The notes under the pieces are model-generated. The model made no database searches, had not been told where the DNA came from, and was given only the letters and a program-made list of their open reading frames with translations. This document shows positions 10,315 through 21,219 of a stretch of 64,000 nt of DNA, piece after piece; the stretch's first letter is position 1, and each line of letters begins with the position of its first letter. Source of the stretch: Smittia aterrima (Eukaryota; Arthropoda; Insecta; Diptera; Chironomidae); NCBI GenBank assembly GCA_033063855.1, contig CP093831.1:27404001-27468000 (forward strand), written 5' to 3'. The position numbers and the translations under genes are program-made.

Positions 10315-12779
10315 TCAATAAGACAATTTCATTTTCTTAACAATCAATAAATATTCCTGCAGCTCTTGATCATCAATATCTGTGTGTCTCTTTAAATGAT
10401 TTCTCATGTAAGCATCGCGGTTAACACGAAAACTGCAATCGTTGACTGGACACTTCGATGGTTCCTCGTGCGAGTCCTTTTGATGTCGCTGCAGACCTTG
10501 TTTGTTACTGTAAGCTTTGTCGCAGCCAGGAAAATCACAATTGAAATCTTTTATTCCCAAGTGATCATTGCGTTTGTGATCCTCGAGTTCTTTCAGTCTT
10601 AAAAATTTCCTGTTGCATCCTTCAAAATCGCAATGAAATTTCTTCTCCTTCTTCTTGTGATGCTTAGAATGAGTGTGAAGACATTTTTTTGTGTAGAAGC
10701 TTTTAGCACAAACTTCACAAACAAAGTTCTTTGCTTTTCCAGGCGCAGGATGTTTCTCAAGAACATGGTTTCTAAGATTATAGATTTGTGCAAAAGACTT
10801 TTCGCAGATTTTGCATTTAAATTGGAACTTTTTCGTGGCATGAACAGCGAGGATGTGGTTTCTTACAAAAATCTTTTTTGTTTGTTGATATCCACACAAA
10901 TCGCACTCAGACTTTGGTAATTCCCTGAAAAAAGAATTTAAAGTAAAAAATAAATATTTTGATAATTAAATGACTTACTTCGAAGGTTCAATTAAAGTCT
11001 CAGGATGTCGTCTTAGAAAGCGATCAACCCAAGTGTTGACAATTGAGGGACGAGGCTTCCGTTTCTGAATTTTTATAAAATGCGAAACAATCTCACAAAT
11101 GTTGGAATGTTCCTTCTTGTCGCCCAATTCATTACAAGCAACGATCCAATCGGCAAGTCTCGTCTCCAGTGCGCGAGGAATTTGTGGCTGCTTTGATTTT
11201 CTTCTCTTGTTTCCAAATTTGTGTCTGTAACTTAAAGTTGTTTCAGATATTTTGTATTTCTTTCCAGTTTTATAGGCAGTGGCTCCATTTTTAATTTCTT
11301 TCAAAGCAAGTTTCATCGTTTCCTCGGTGAATGATTTTTTTCCAGCGTTGACAGCTTGTTCCTCGATCCAATCAGTTTCGTTTTCTGATTTATCTGAAGC
11401 GTTGTCGTCTGGAAGATCATCAGTTGTATCATCAGCGTTTGATTCTAATTTCAATACATTTGGAAGAAGCACATCAGGATTTCTCTTTAGAAAGCTTCGG
11501 AACCAGTTGTCATTGAATTCATTGGAGATCGTGGATGAGTCGAAATTTGACAAATGAGTTGCAGCATCGAGAACATTTTGTTTCGTCTTTGGATCACACA
11601 TTTCGCCAGAAGTTATGATCCAATTTGCAATTTTCCGATCAAATTCTTGAGGAGAACTCGATTTGTCGACAAAATTCTTCAAATGTGATTCCGAAATGTT
11701 GAACTTTAAAGCTGCGTCGGTGATGGAAGATCCTTTGTCGATTTCCTTTAAAGCTTTGTCAAGATCGATTTGTAATTGATGAATTTGCAATTCTTCTTTT
11801 CTAATTTCTTCGAAATCTTCTTCGAAATCGTTTTCCGACTGAGGAATTTTTGATTCTCCTTGATCAGATTCAATTGAAGCGTTATCAGAATCGTTTGGCA
11901 GTAGAGGAATTTCTCGTTGATCACTTTCATAGTTGATTTCTGCATCAGATTCATTGTTCCAGTCATCAGCGTTCCATTCGTATTCTCCTAAATCTTCTTC
12001 TTTAATCGCCAAAATGTTGACGACAGGATTGAAGTCGATTTGTTCCATTTTAATCTCGCAAAGTTCAAATTGTTCGCAGTTCAAGTGCTTTTGGATGATC
12101 GTTGATCTGAAGTGATAAAAGTCTTCCACTTGAGCGTAGCAGGAAATGCAGAGAGAATTCAATGAAGCTGTCGGCGATCGGAGAACCTTAATGATAAAGA
12201 TTGAATTAGAAGGAATCAAGATTTAGTTTAATGTTTGCTTACATTCGAAGGGAAAATTTCGTTTATTTTCATCTCGAGATCTCCTATTACAAATTTACTT
12301 TCTGTTTGATTCTCGAGCAGCTCAAGACAAAGTCTGCAGTTACTTTTAGGATTCACTGAGACTTCGTTCTGGCAATCGTCATTTTCTCTTGATAGTTTTG
12401 ATGTTTTTTGTTTTTCCAGCTCTGGGTGACGTTGTAAGAATCCATAATACCATTTTGCAGAAAGAGTTTCGTGCTTTCCATTCTTTCGTCGAAGAATTTC
12501 TGTCGCCGCATTCAAAACTGCTAGTTTTTTTGCTGGTTTTCCGCATTCAGCACATTCGACGATCCACTTGACAATTTCAGACTCTTCAGTTTCGCTCAAT
12601 CTCGTTTGGCTTCCAATTTTTTTCTGATGTTTTCCTTTAACTTTATTACTTAATGTTTGAGCTGGAATGTTAAATTCTTTTGCTGCTCTATAGTATGTCA
12701 TTTGGCCGCTTCTAACAGCTTCTAGGGCTGCTGTCAGTTGCTCTGAACTATAGTTTAAATTTTTGCGTTTCTTTGACAT
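10315..12779 (-). CDS. ZAD-psq/CENP-B-C2H2 protein, unit B
   Basis: Exons 12243-12779, 10979-12186 and 10315-10924; 784 residues on the unit A plan. Exon 1 starts MSKKRKNLNYSSEQLTAALE with one psq and one CENP-B module, and passes straight from RHPELEKQKTSK to the ZAD, without the extra NYPVTSQ insert found in A, C and D. The second ZAD pair reads CISC. Upstream of the ATG no trace of the additional psq module remains, unlike A and C. Exon 2 encodes the serine- and aspartate-rich acidic linker and two further psq+CENP-B pairs; in the last psq, KTGKKYKISETTLS replaces the usual YSIAKKYKI. Exon 3 carries six C2H2 fingers nearly identical to unit A, so A and B are recent duplicates at the 3' end. 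AATAAA at 10301-10306. Confidence 0.82.
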
Positions 12780-12820
12780 TTTTTTGCTTTTTATTTCCTC
12801 TCTTTTTATTATATTTTTGA

Positions 12821-12888
12821 TTTTTGTTTGTTTTGATTTTTTGCTATAAAATTTATTTCTGCTTTCTAGCAATTTGAAAACGACCGTT
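12821..12888 (-). promoter_or_regulatory. family promoter block, unit B
   Basis: Minus strand AACGGTCG (12881-12888), TTGCTAGAAAG, TATA-like TTTATAGC (12843-12850) and the AATCAAAACAAACAAAAA tract, about 40-110 nt ahead of the ATG at 12779 and 34 nt beyond unit C's stop. Confidence 0.55.
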
Positions 12889-12921
12889 GAGGTTTACAAT
12901 GAAAAACTTTATTTTCCGAAT

Positions 12922-15480
12922 TCAATAAGACAATTTCATTTTCTTAACAATCAATAAATATTCCTGAAGCTCTTGATGATCAATATCTGTGTGTCTCTTT
13001 AGATGATTTCTCATGTAAGCATCGCGATTAACACGGAAAGTGCAATCGTTGACTGGACACTTCGATGGTTCCTCGTGTTTCTCTTTTTGATGTCGTGTCA
13101 GTCTTTGTCTGTTACTGTAAGCTTTGTCGCAGCCAGGAAAATCACATTTGAAATCTTTTATTCCCAAGTGATCATTACGTTTGTGCTTCTCGAGTTCATT
13201 CGGTCTTAAAAATTTCTTGACGCATCCTTCAAAGTCGCAATGAATTTTTTTCTCCTTTTTCTCTTTGTGATGAACTGCGTGAACTCTTAGATTTAACTTT
13301 GTGTAGAAGCTTTTTGCACAAACTTCACAAACAAAGTTCTTTGCTTTTCCAGGCGCATGATGTTTCTCAAGAACATGATTTCTAAGATTACAGATTTTTG
13401 CAAAAGACTTTTCGCAGATTTTGCACTTGAATTCGAACTTTTTCTTTGCATGAACAGCGAGAATGTGATTTCTTACAAAAATCTTTTTCGTCTGTTGATA
13501 TCCACACAAATCGCACTCAAACTTTTCTAATTCCCTGAAAAAAATTAGAATTTAAAGTAAGAGATTAAATATTTGGTTTTTTGATTGACTTACTTCAAAG
13601 GTTCAATTAAAGTCTCAGGATGTCGTCTTAAGAAGCGATCAACCGTAGTGTTGACAATTGCGGGACAGTGCTCTCGTTTCTGAACTTTTAAAAAATACGA
13701 AATAATCTCGCAAATGTTAGAATGATTCTTCGTGTCGCCCAATTCATTACAAGCAACGATCCAATCGGCAAGTCTCGTCTCTAATGCGTGAGAAATAAGT
13801 GGCTGGCCAGACTTTCTTCTTTTGCTTCCAAATTTGTGTCTGCTACGTAAAGTTCTTTCAGATATTTTGTATTTCTTAGCAATCGAATAGACAGTGGCTC
13901 CATTTTTGACTTCCTCCAAAGCAAGTTTCAATGTTTCCTCGGTAAATGATTTTATTCCAGCGTTGACAGCTTGTTCCTCGATCCAATCAGTTTCGTTCTC
14001 TGAATTATCTGAAGCTTTGTCATCTTTAGGATCATCAGTTGTCTTATCAGCTTTTGATTCTAAACTCAATACATTTGGAAGTAGCACATCAGGATTTCTC
14101 TTTAAAAAACTTTGGAACCAGTTGTCATTGAATTCATTTGAGATTGTGGATGGGTCGAGTTTGGATAAATGAGTTGCAGCATCGAGAACATTTCGTTTCG
14201 TCTTTGGATCAAACATTTCGCCAGAAGTTATGATCCAATTTGCAATTTTCCGATCAAATTCTTGAGGAGAACTCGATCTGTCACCAAAATCCTTCAAATG
14301 TGATTCCGAAATGTTGAACTTTAAAGCTGCGTCGGTGATGGAAGATCCTTTGTCGATTGCTTTCAAAGCTTTATCAAGATCGATTTGTAGTTGATGAATT
14401 TGCAATTCTCCTTTTCTAATTTCTTCTAAAACTTCCTCGAAATCATTTTCCGACTGAGGAATTATTGATTCTTCGTGATCAGATCCTATCGAAGCGTTAT
14501 CAAAATTGTTTGGCAGTTGAGGAATTTCCAATTCTCGTTGATCACATTCAGCGTTATTGTCTGTGTGAGCTTCATTGTTCCAGTCATCTGCGTTCCATTC
14601 GTAATCTCCTAAATCTTCTTCTTTAATCGCCAAAATGTTGACGACAGGATTAAAATCGATTTGCTCCATTTTAATCTCGCAAAGTTCAAATTGTTCGCAG
14701 TTCAAGTGCTTTTTGGTGATCGTTGATCTGAAGTGATGGAAGTCTTGCACTTGGGTGTAGCAGGGAATGCAGAGAGAACTCGATGAAGCTGTCGGCAATC
14801 GGAGAACCTTGAAAATTAAGATTTTAATTGAAGAAATTAAGATTTAGTTAATGTTTGCTTACATTCGAAGGGAAGATTTCGTTTATTTTTAACTCGAGAT
14901 CTCCTATCACTGATTTACTTTCTGTTTGATTCTTAAGATGCTCAAGGCAAAGTCTGCAACTACTTTGAGGATTCGCTGAGACTTCCTTCTGGCAATCGTC
15001 TTTTTCTCTCGACACTTTTAATGTTTTTTGTTTTTCCAGCTCTGGGTGACATTCTTGAATATCAGCTTTTGAAAAGAAAGAACTGGCTTTTGATACTTGA
15101 GATGTTACGCGATAATTCAATTCTGGATGACGTTTCTTGAATCCAGTGTACCAATCACGTCCGACAGGAGCTTGCTTAGCGTTCTTTTTATTTAGGATTT
15201 TATCTGCAGCTCTCATGACATCGATTCTGTTGCGTGGATATCCCCGAGTGGCACATTTATTAACATAATTGACGATTTCTGTTTCTTCAGCTTCAGTCAA
15301 GCGTGTTTGTCCTCCAACTTTCTTCTGATATTTCCCTTTAATTTTGTTTCGCAATGTTCGCTCTGGAATTTTAAATTCGCGAGCAGCTTTAATAAAAGTC
15401 ATTTGACCACTTTTGATAGCTTCTAAGGCTGCTGTTAGTTGCTCCAAGCTATAATTAATGTTTTTTCGTATCTCTGACAT
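12922..15480 (-). CDS. ZAD-psq/CENP-B-C2H2 protein, unit C
   Basis: Exons 14863-15480, 13594-14807 and 12922-13534; 814 residues, the longest of the left array. Exon 1 starts MSEIRKNINYS and has psq plus CENP-B modules followed by the NYPVTSQ-like insert (here NYRVTSQVSK) and ECHPELEKQKT before the ZAD. An additional psq module upstream (old ATG at 15613) is disabled by one inserted base (TTATTAAAGC for TTATAAAGC), which also makes an immediate stop. The exon 2 terminus is EPLK where most copies have EPSK, and the ZAD pair is CIPC. Finger 3 contains KLNLRVHAVHH, a variant shared with D and with H-J but not with A or B, hinting at exchange between units. AATAAA at 12908-12913. Confidence 0.82.
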
Positions 15481-15642
15481 TTTTCTGCTTTTTATTTTCT
15501 CGTTCAATGTTTTCTCCGGGATTTTGAATTTACGAGCTGCTTTAATAACAAGTCAATTGACCTTTTTCGATAGCTTCTAAAGCTGCTGTCAGTTCTATTG
15601 AACTGTAATTCATGACTTTTACCGACAATTTATTATATTCTT

Positions 15643-15712
15643 GATTATTGTTTGTTTTGATTTTTTTGCTATAAAATTTATTTCTGCTTTCTAGCATTTC
15701 AAAATGACCGTT
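15643..15712 (-). promoter_or_regulatory. family promoter block, unit C
   Basis: Minus strand AACGGTCA (15705-15712), TGCTAGAAAG, TTTTATAGC and the AATCAAAACAAACAA tract, starting 33 nt beyond unit D's stop. Confidence 0.5.
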
Positions 15713-15745
15713 GAGGTTTACAATGAAAAACTTTATTTTCCAGAT

Positions 15746-18289
15746 TCAATAAGACAATTTCATTTCCTTAACAATCAATAAATATTCCTGCCGCTCTTGA
15801 TGATCAATATCTGTGTGTCTCTTTAGATGATTTCTCATGTAAGCATCGCGATTAACACGAAAACTGCAATCGTTGACTGGACACTTCGATGGTTCCTCGT
15901 GTTTCTCTTTTTGATGTCGTGTCAGTCTTTGTCTGTTACTGTAAGCTTTGACGCAGCCAGGAGAATCACATTTGAAATCTTTTATTCCCAAGTGATCATT
16001 ACGTTTGTGCTTCTCGAGCTCACTCGGTCTTAAAAATTTCTTGACGCATCCTTCAAAATCGCAATGAATTTTTTTCTCCTTTTTCTCTTTGTGATGAACT
16101 GCGTGAACTCTTAGATTTAACTTTGTGTAGAAGCTTTTTGCACAAACTTCACAAACAAAGTTCTTTGCTTTTCCAGGCGCAGGATGTTTCTCAAGAACAT
16201 GATTTCTAAGATTACAGATTTTTGCAAAAGACTTTTCGCAGATTTTGCATTTAAATTCGAGCTTTTTCTTTGCATGAACAGCGAGAATGTGATTTCTTAC
16301 AAAAATCTTTTTCGTCTGTTGATATCCACACAAATCGCACTCAAACTTTTCTAATTCCCTGAAAAAAATTAGAATTTAAAGTAAGAGATTAAATATTTGG
16401 TTTTTTGATTGACTTACTTCAAAGGTTCAATTAAAGTCTCAGGATGTCGTCTTAAAAAGCGATCAACCCAAGTGTTGACAATTGAGGAACGAAGCTTCCG
16501 TTTCTGAACTTTTATAAAATGCGAAACAATCTCACAAATGTTGGAATGATTCTTCGTGTCGCCCAATTCATTACAAGCAACGATCCAATCGGCAAGTCTC
16601 GTCTCTAATGCGAGAGTAATAAGTGGCTGCTTTGATTTTCTTCCCTTGTTTCCAAATTTGTGTCTGTCACTCAAAGTTGTTTCAGATATTTTGTATTTCT
16701 TAGCAATCGAATAGGTAGTGGCTCCGTTTTCAACTTCCTTCAATGCAAGTTTCATGGTTTCCTCGGTAAATGATTTTATTCCAGCGTTGACAGCTTGTTC
16801 CTCGATCCAATCAGTTTCGTTCTCTGAATTATCTAAAGCTTTGTCATCTTTAGGATCCTCAGTTGTCTCATCAGCGTTTGATTCTTCTCTCAATACACTT
16901 GCAAGAAGCACATCAGGATTTCTCTTTAGAAAACTTCTGAACCAGTTGTCATTGAATTCATTTGAGATCGTGGATGGGTCGAGTTTGGATAAATGATTAG
17001 CAGCATCGAGAACATTTTGTTTCGTCTTTGGATCAAGCATTTCGCCAGAAGTTATGATCCAATTTGCAATTTTACGATCAAATTCTTGAGGAGAACTCGA
17101 TCTGTCGCCAAAATCTTTCAAATGTGATTCCGAAATGTTGAACTTTAAAGCTGCGTCGGTGATGGAAGATCCTTTGTCAATTGCTTTCAAGGCGTTATCA
17201 AGATCGATTTGTAATTGAAGATTTTGCAATTCTCCTTTTCTGATTTCTTCCAAAACTTCCTCGAAATCATTTTCCGACTGAGGAATTGATTCTCTTTTTT
17301 CAGATTCTATCGAAACGTTATCAGAATCGTTTGGCAGCTGAGAAATTTCTTTTTGATCACATTCATCGATGTTGTCTTTGTTTGCTACATTGTTCCAGTC
17401 ATCTGCGTTCCATTCGTAATCTCCCAAATCTTCTTCTTTAATCGCCAAAATGTTGACGACAGGATTGAAGTCGATTTGTTCCATTTTAATCTCACAAAGT
17501 TCAAATTGCTCGCAGTTCAAGTGCTTTTGGATGACCGTTGATCTGAAGTGATGGAAGTCATTTACTTGGGCGTAGCAGGGAATGCAGAGAGAATTCGATG
17601 AAGCTGTCGGCAATCGAAGAACCTTGAAAATAAAGATTTTAATTGAAGAAATTAAGATTTAGTTAATGTTTGCTTACATTCGAAGGGAAAATTTCGTTTA
17701 TTTTCATCTCGAGATCTCCATTCACTGATTTACTTTCTGTTTGATTCTCAAGATTCTCTAGGCAAAGTCTGCAACTACTTTGAGGATTCGCTAAGGCTTC
17801 CTTCTGGCAATCGTCCCTGAACACTTTTAATGTTTTTTGTTTTCCCAGATCTGGGTGACATTCTTGATTATCAGCTTGTGAAGCGAAAGAACTTGCTTTA
17901 GATACTTGAGATGTTACGGGATAATTCAATTCTGGATGACGCTTCTTGAACCCATAGTACCAATCGCTACCGACAGGAGCTTGTTCAGTGTTTTTACGCA
18001 AGAGAATTTGATCTGCTGCTCTCATAATCTGGCGTCTCTGTGCTGGTTTTCCGATTTCAGCACATTCACTAATCCATTTGACAATTTCGGACTCTTCAGT
18101 TTCGCTCAATCTCGTTTGCCTTCCAATTTTTTTCTGATATTTTCCTTTTATTTTATTACTTAATGTATTCCATGGTATTTTGAATTGACGAGCTGCTCTA
18201 TAGCATGTCATTTGGCCACTTTTAATAGCTTCTAGGGCTGCTGTCAGTTGCTCTGAACTATAATTTAAAATTTTGCGTTTCTCTGACAT
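15746..18289 (-). CDS. ZAD-psq/CENP-B-C2H2 protein, unit D
   Basis: Exons 17678-18289, 16418-17622 and 15746-16358; 809 residues. Exon 1 starts MSEKRKILNYSSEQLTAALE and matches unit A closely through the CENP-B module, the NYPVTSQVSKASSF insert and the ECHPDLGKQKT joint. Upstream, the ancestral extra psq module is broken by a lost base in its CGTAAATTC segment and no longer has a usable start. Exon 2 has a shorter acidic linker (KRESIPQSENDF), and the first CENP-B module reads LASVLREESN where others have LPNVL. Exon 3 encodes six fingers; its end, IVKEMKLSY, has the KEM variant otherwise seen in the right-hand array (L, M). AATAAA at 15732-15737. Spacing to unit C's start is 265 nt. Confidence 0.82.
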
Positions 18290-18450
18290 TTTTCTACTTT
18301 TTATTTTTACGGTCAATGTTTTTTCTGGGATTTTGAATTACGAGCTGCTTTATAACAAGTCAATTGACCACTTTTGATAGTTTATAATGCTACTCTCAAT
18401 TCTTTTGAACCGCCATTCGAATTTTTTTCCGGCAATTTGTTATTTTCTTG

Positions 18451-18519
18451 GTTTTTGTTTGTTTTGATTTTTTGCTATAAAAAATAAATCTTCTTCCTAG
18501 CAATTTCAAAATGACCGTT
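18451..18519 (-). promoter_or_regulatory. family promoter block, unit D
   Basis: Minus strand AACGGTCA (18512-18519), GCTAGGAAG, TTTATAGC (18474-18481) and the AATCAAAACAAACAAAAA tract, 33 nt beyond unit E's stop. Confidence 0.5.
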
Positions 18520-18552
18520 GAGGTTTACAATGAAAAACTTTATTTTCCAGAT

Positions 18553-21032
18553 TCAAGTTGACAATTTCATTTTCTTAACAATCAATAAATATTCCTGCAG
18601 CTCTTGATCATCAATATCTGTGTGTCGCTTCAAATGATTTCTCATGTAAGCAGCGCGACCAACACGAAAACTGCAATTGTTGATTGGACATTTCGCTCGT
18701 TCCTCGTGTGAGTCCTTTTGATGTCGAATCTGTCTTTGTTTGGAGTTGTAAGCTTTGTCGCAACCAGCAAATTGACATTTGAAATCTTTTATTCCGTAGT
18801 GATCACTGCGCTTGTGATCATCGAGTTCTTTTGCAAATAAAAATTTCTTGACGCATCCTTCAAAATCGCAATGAAATTTCTTTTCCTTGTGAAGCTTAGA
18901 ATGTGTGTGAAGAGCTTTCCATGTGTAGAAACTTTTTGCACAAACTTCACAAACAAAGTTTTGGGCTTTTCCAGACGCGGGATGTTGCTCAAATGCATGA
19001 TCTCTAAGACACTTGATTGAAGTAAATATCTTCTCACAAATTTTGCATTTGAACTTTTTCTTTGCATGGAGAGCGAGGATGTGATTTCTTACAACAGACT
19101 TATTCGAGTATTGGTATCCACACACATCGCACTCAAATCGTTTTTTTAATTCCCTGAAGAAAGAATTTAAAGTTAGAAATTAAATATTTTGATAATTGAA
19201 TGACTTACTTCGAAGGTTCAATTAAAGTCTCAGGATGTCGTCTTAGAAAGCGATCAACCCAAGTGTTGACAATTGCGGCACAGTGCTTTCGTTTTTGAAG
19301 TTTTATAAAATGCGAAACAATCTCGCAAATGTTGGAATGATTCTTCGTGTCGCCCAATTCATTACAAGCAACGATCCAATCGGCAAGTCTCGTCTCCAAT
19401 GCGAAAGGAATTTGTGGCTGGTTTGACTTTCTTCTTTTGATATTGATACCAAATTTTAATCTGCGACGTATAGTACTTTGCGCAATTTTGTATTTCTTTG
19501 CAATCGAATAGACAGTTGCTCCGTTTTTCACTTCCTCCAAAGCAAGTTTCATGGTTTCCTCGGTAAATGATTTTTTTCCAAAGTTTTCAGATTGCTTTTT
19601 GATCCAATCAGTTTCGTTCTCTGAATTATTTGAAGCTTTGTCGTCTGGAAGATCATCAGTTGTCTTATCAGCGTCTGATTCTAATCTCAATACATTTGGA
19701 AGAAGCACATCAGGATTTCTCTTTAGAAAGCTTCGGAACCAGTTGTCATTGAATTCATTTGAGATCGTGGATGAGTCAAGTTTGGATAAATGAGTTGCAG
19801 CATCGAGAACATTTTGTTTCGTCTTTGGATCACACATTTCGCCAGAAGTTTTGATCCAATTTGCAATTTTCCGATCAAATTCTTGAGGTGAACTTGATTT
19901 GTCGGCAAAATCCTTTAAATGTGATTCCGAAATTTTGAACTTTGAAGCTGCGTCAGTGATGGAAGATCCTTTATCAATTGCTTTCAAGGCTTTGTCAAGA
20001 TCGATTTGTAATTGATGAATTTGCAATTCTCCTTTCCTAATTTCTTCTAAAACTTCCTCGAAATCATTTTCCGACTGAGGAATTATTGATTCTTCTTGAT
20101 CAGATTCAATCGAAACGTTATCAGAATCGTTTGGAAGTTGAGGAATTTCTAATTCTCGTTGATCACATTCAGTGTTGGTTTCATTGTTCCAGTCATCTGC
20201 GTTCCATTCGTAATCTCCTAAATCTTCTTCTTTTATTGCCAAAATGTTGACGACAGGATTGAAGTCTATTTGTTCCATTTTAATCTCGCAAAGTTCAAAT
20301 TGTTCGCAGTTCAAATGTTTATTGATGATCGTTGATCTGAAGTGATGAAAGTCTTGCACTTGAGCGTAGCAGGGAATGCAGAGAGAATTTGATGAAGCTG
20401 TCGGCGATCGAAGAACCTTGAAAATAAAGATTGAGTTAGAGTAAATCAAGATTTTGTTTATGTTTGCTTACATTCGAAGGGAAAATTTCGTTTATTCTTA
20501 TCTCGAGATCTGCTTTCACTGGTTTACTTTCTGTTTGAATCTCGAGCAGCTCAAGGCAAAGTCTGCAGTTATTTTTAGGACTTTCTGATTGTAAAGCTCG
20601 TTTAGAAATGCCTGGATGTCTTTTGAGAAAGCTTCCGTACCAACCAGTGGAGAAATGAATATATTTCGAGTTTGATTGTTGTTGAAACATCAATGAAGCT
20701 TCCTTTATTATTTCTTTTTGTGTTTTTCGAATGCCCGAGTTGGTGAATGATTTAATCCAAGTAACCAGCTTCTTCTCATTTTCAGAAGAAAGATACGGAG
20801 CGACACCAGATTTCTTTAAGCCGCGACCTGCGGCACGAGCACGCAAAGTTGATTGAGGAATTCCATACTTTTTGCCTACCGAGTAACAGCTTGATCCTTC
20901 TTTTACTTCTTCTAGAGCATATCGCAAATCTTCTTGAGAATAGTTTCTAATCTTTTCTTTTCTACTTTTTATTTTCTCACTCAATATTTTCTCCGGTATT
21001 TTAAACTCACGAGCTGCTTTATAACAATTCAT
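18553..21032 (-). CDS. ZAD-psq/CENP-B-C2H2 protein, unit E
   Basis: Exons 20472-21032, 19209-20416 and 18553-19153; 789 residues. Exon 1 is of a second type, shared with F: it begins inside a psq module (MNCYKAAREFKIPEK), then a full psq module of another lineage (RNYSQEDLRYALEEVKEGSS, ending in AAGRG), and a CENP-B module reaching LKRHPGISKRALQSE directly before the ZAD CRLC. In frame above the ATG, the first half of the leading psq module contains a TAA and no ATG, so this truncated start is probably real. The exon 2 psq has an RRRLKFGINIKRRKS spacer. The finger array diverges from A-D in fingers 2 and 3 (FTSIKCLRDHAFEQH). AATAAA spans 18539-18544. Confidence 0.8.
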
Positions 21033-21120
21033 TTCACCACTTTTGATAGTTTATAATGCTGCTGTCAATTCTTTTAAACCGTAATTCGAATTTTTTTTCG
21101 ACAATTTGTTAATGTGTTGA

Positions 21121-21187
21121 TTTTTGTTTGTTTTGATTTTTTGCTATAAAAATAATTCTTCTTTCTAGCAATTTCAAAATTACCGTT
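21121..21187 (-). promoter_or_regulatory. family promoter block, unit E
   Basis: Minus strand AACGGTAA (from 21187), TTGCTAGAAAG, TTTATAGC and AATCAAAACAAACAAAAA, 33 nt beyond unit F's stop. The GGTC core is altered to GGTA. Confidence 0.45.
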
Positions 21188-21219
21188 GAGGTTTCAATGA
21201 AAAACTTTATTTTCCAGAT

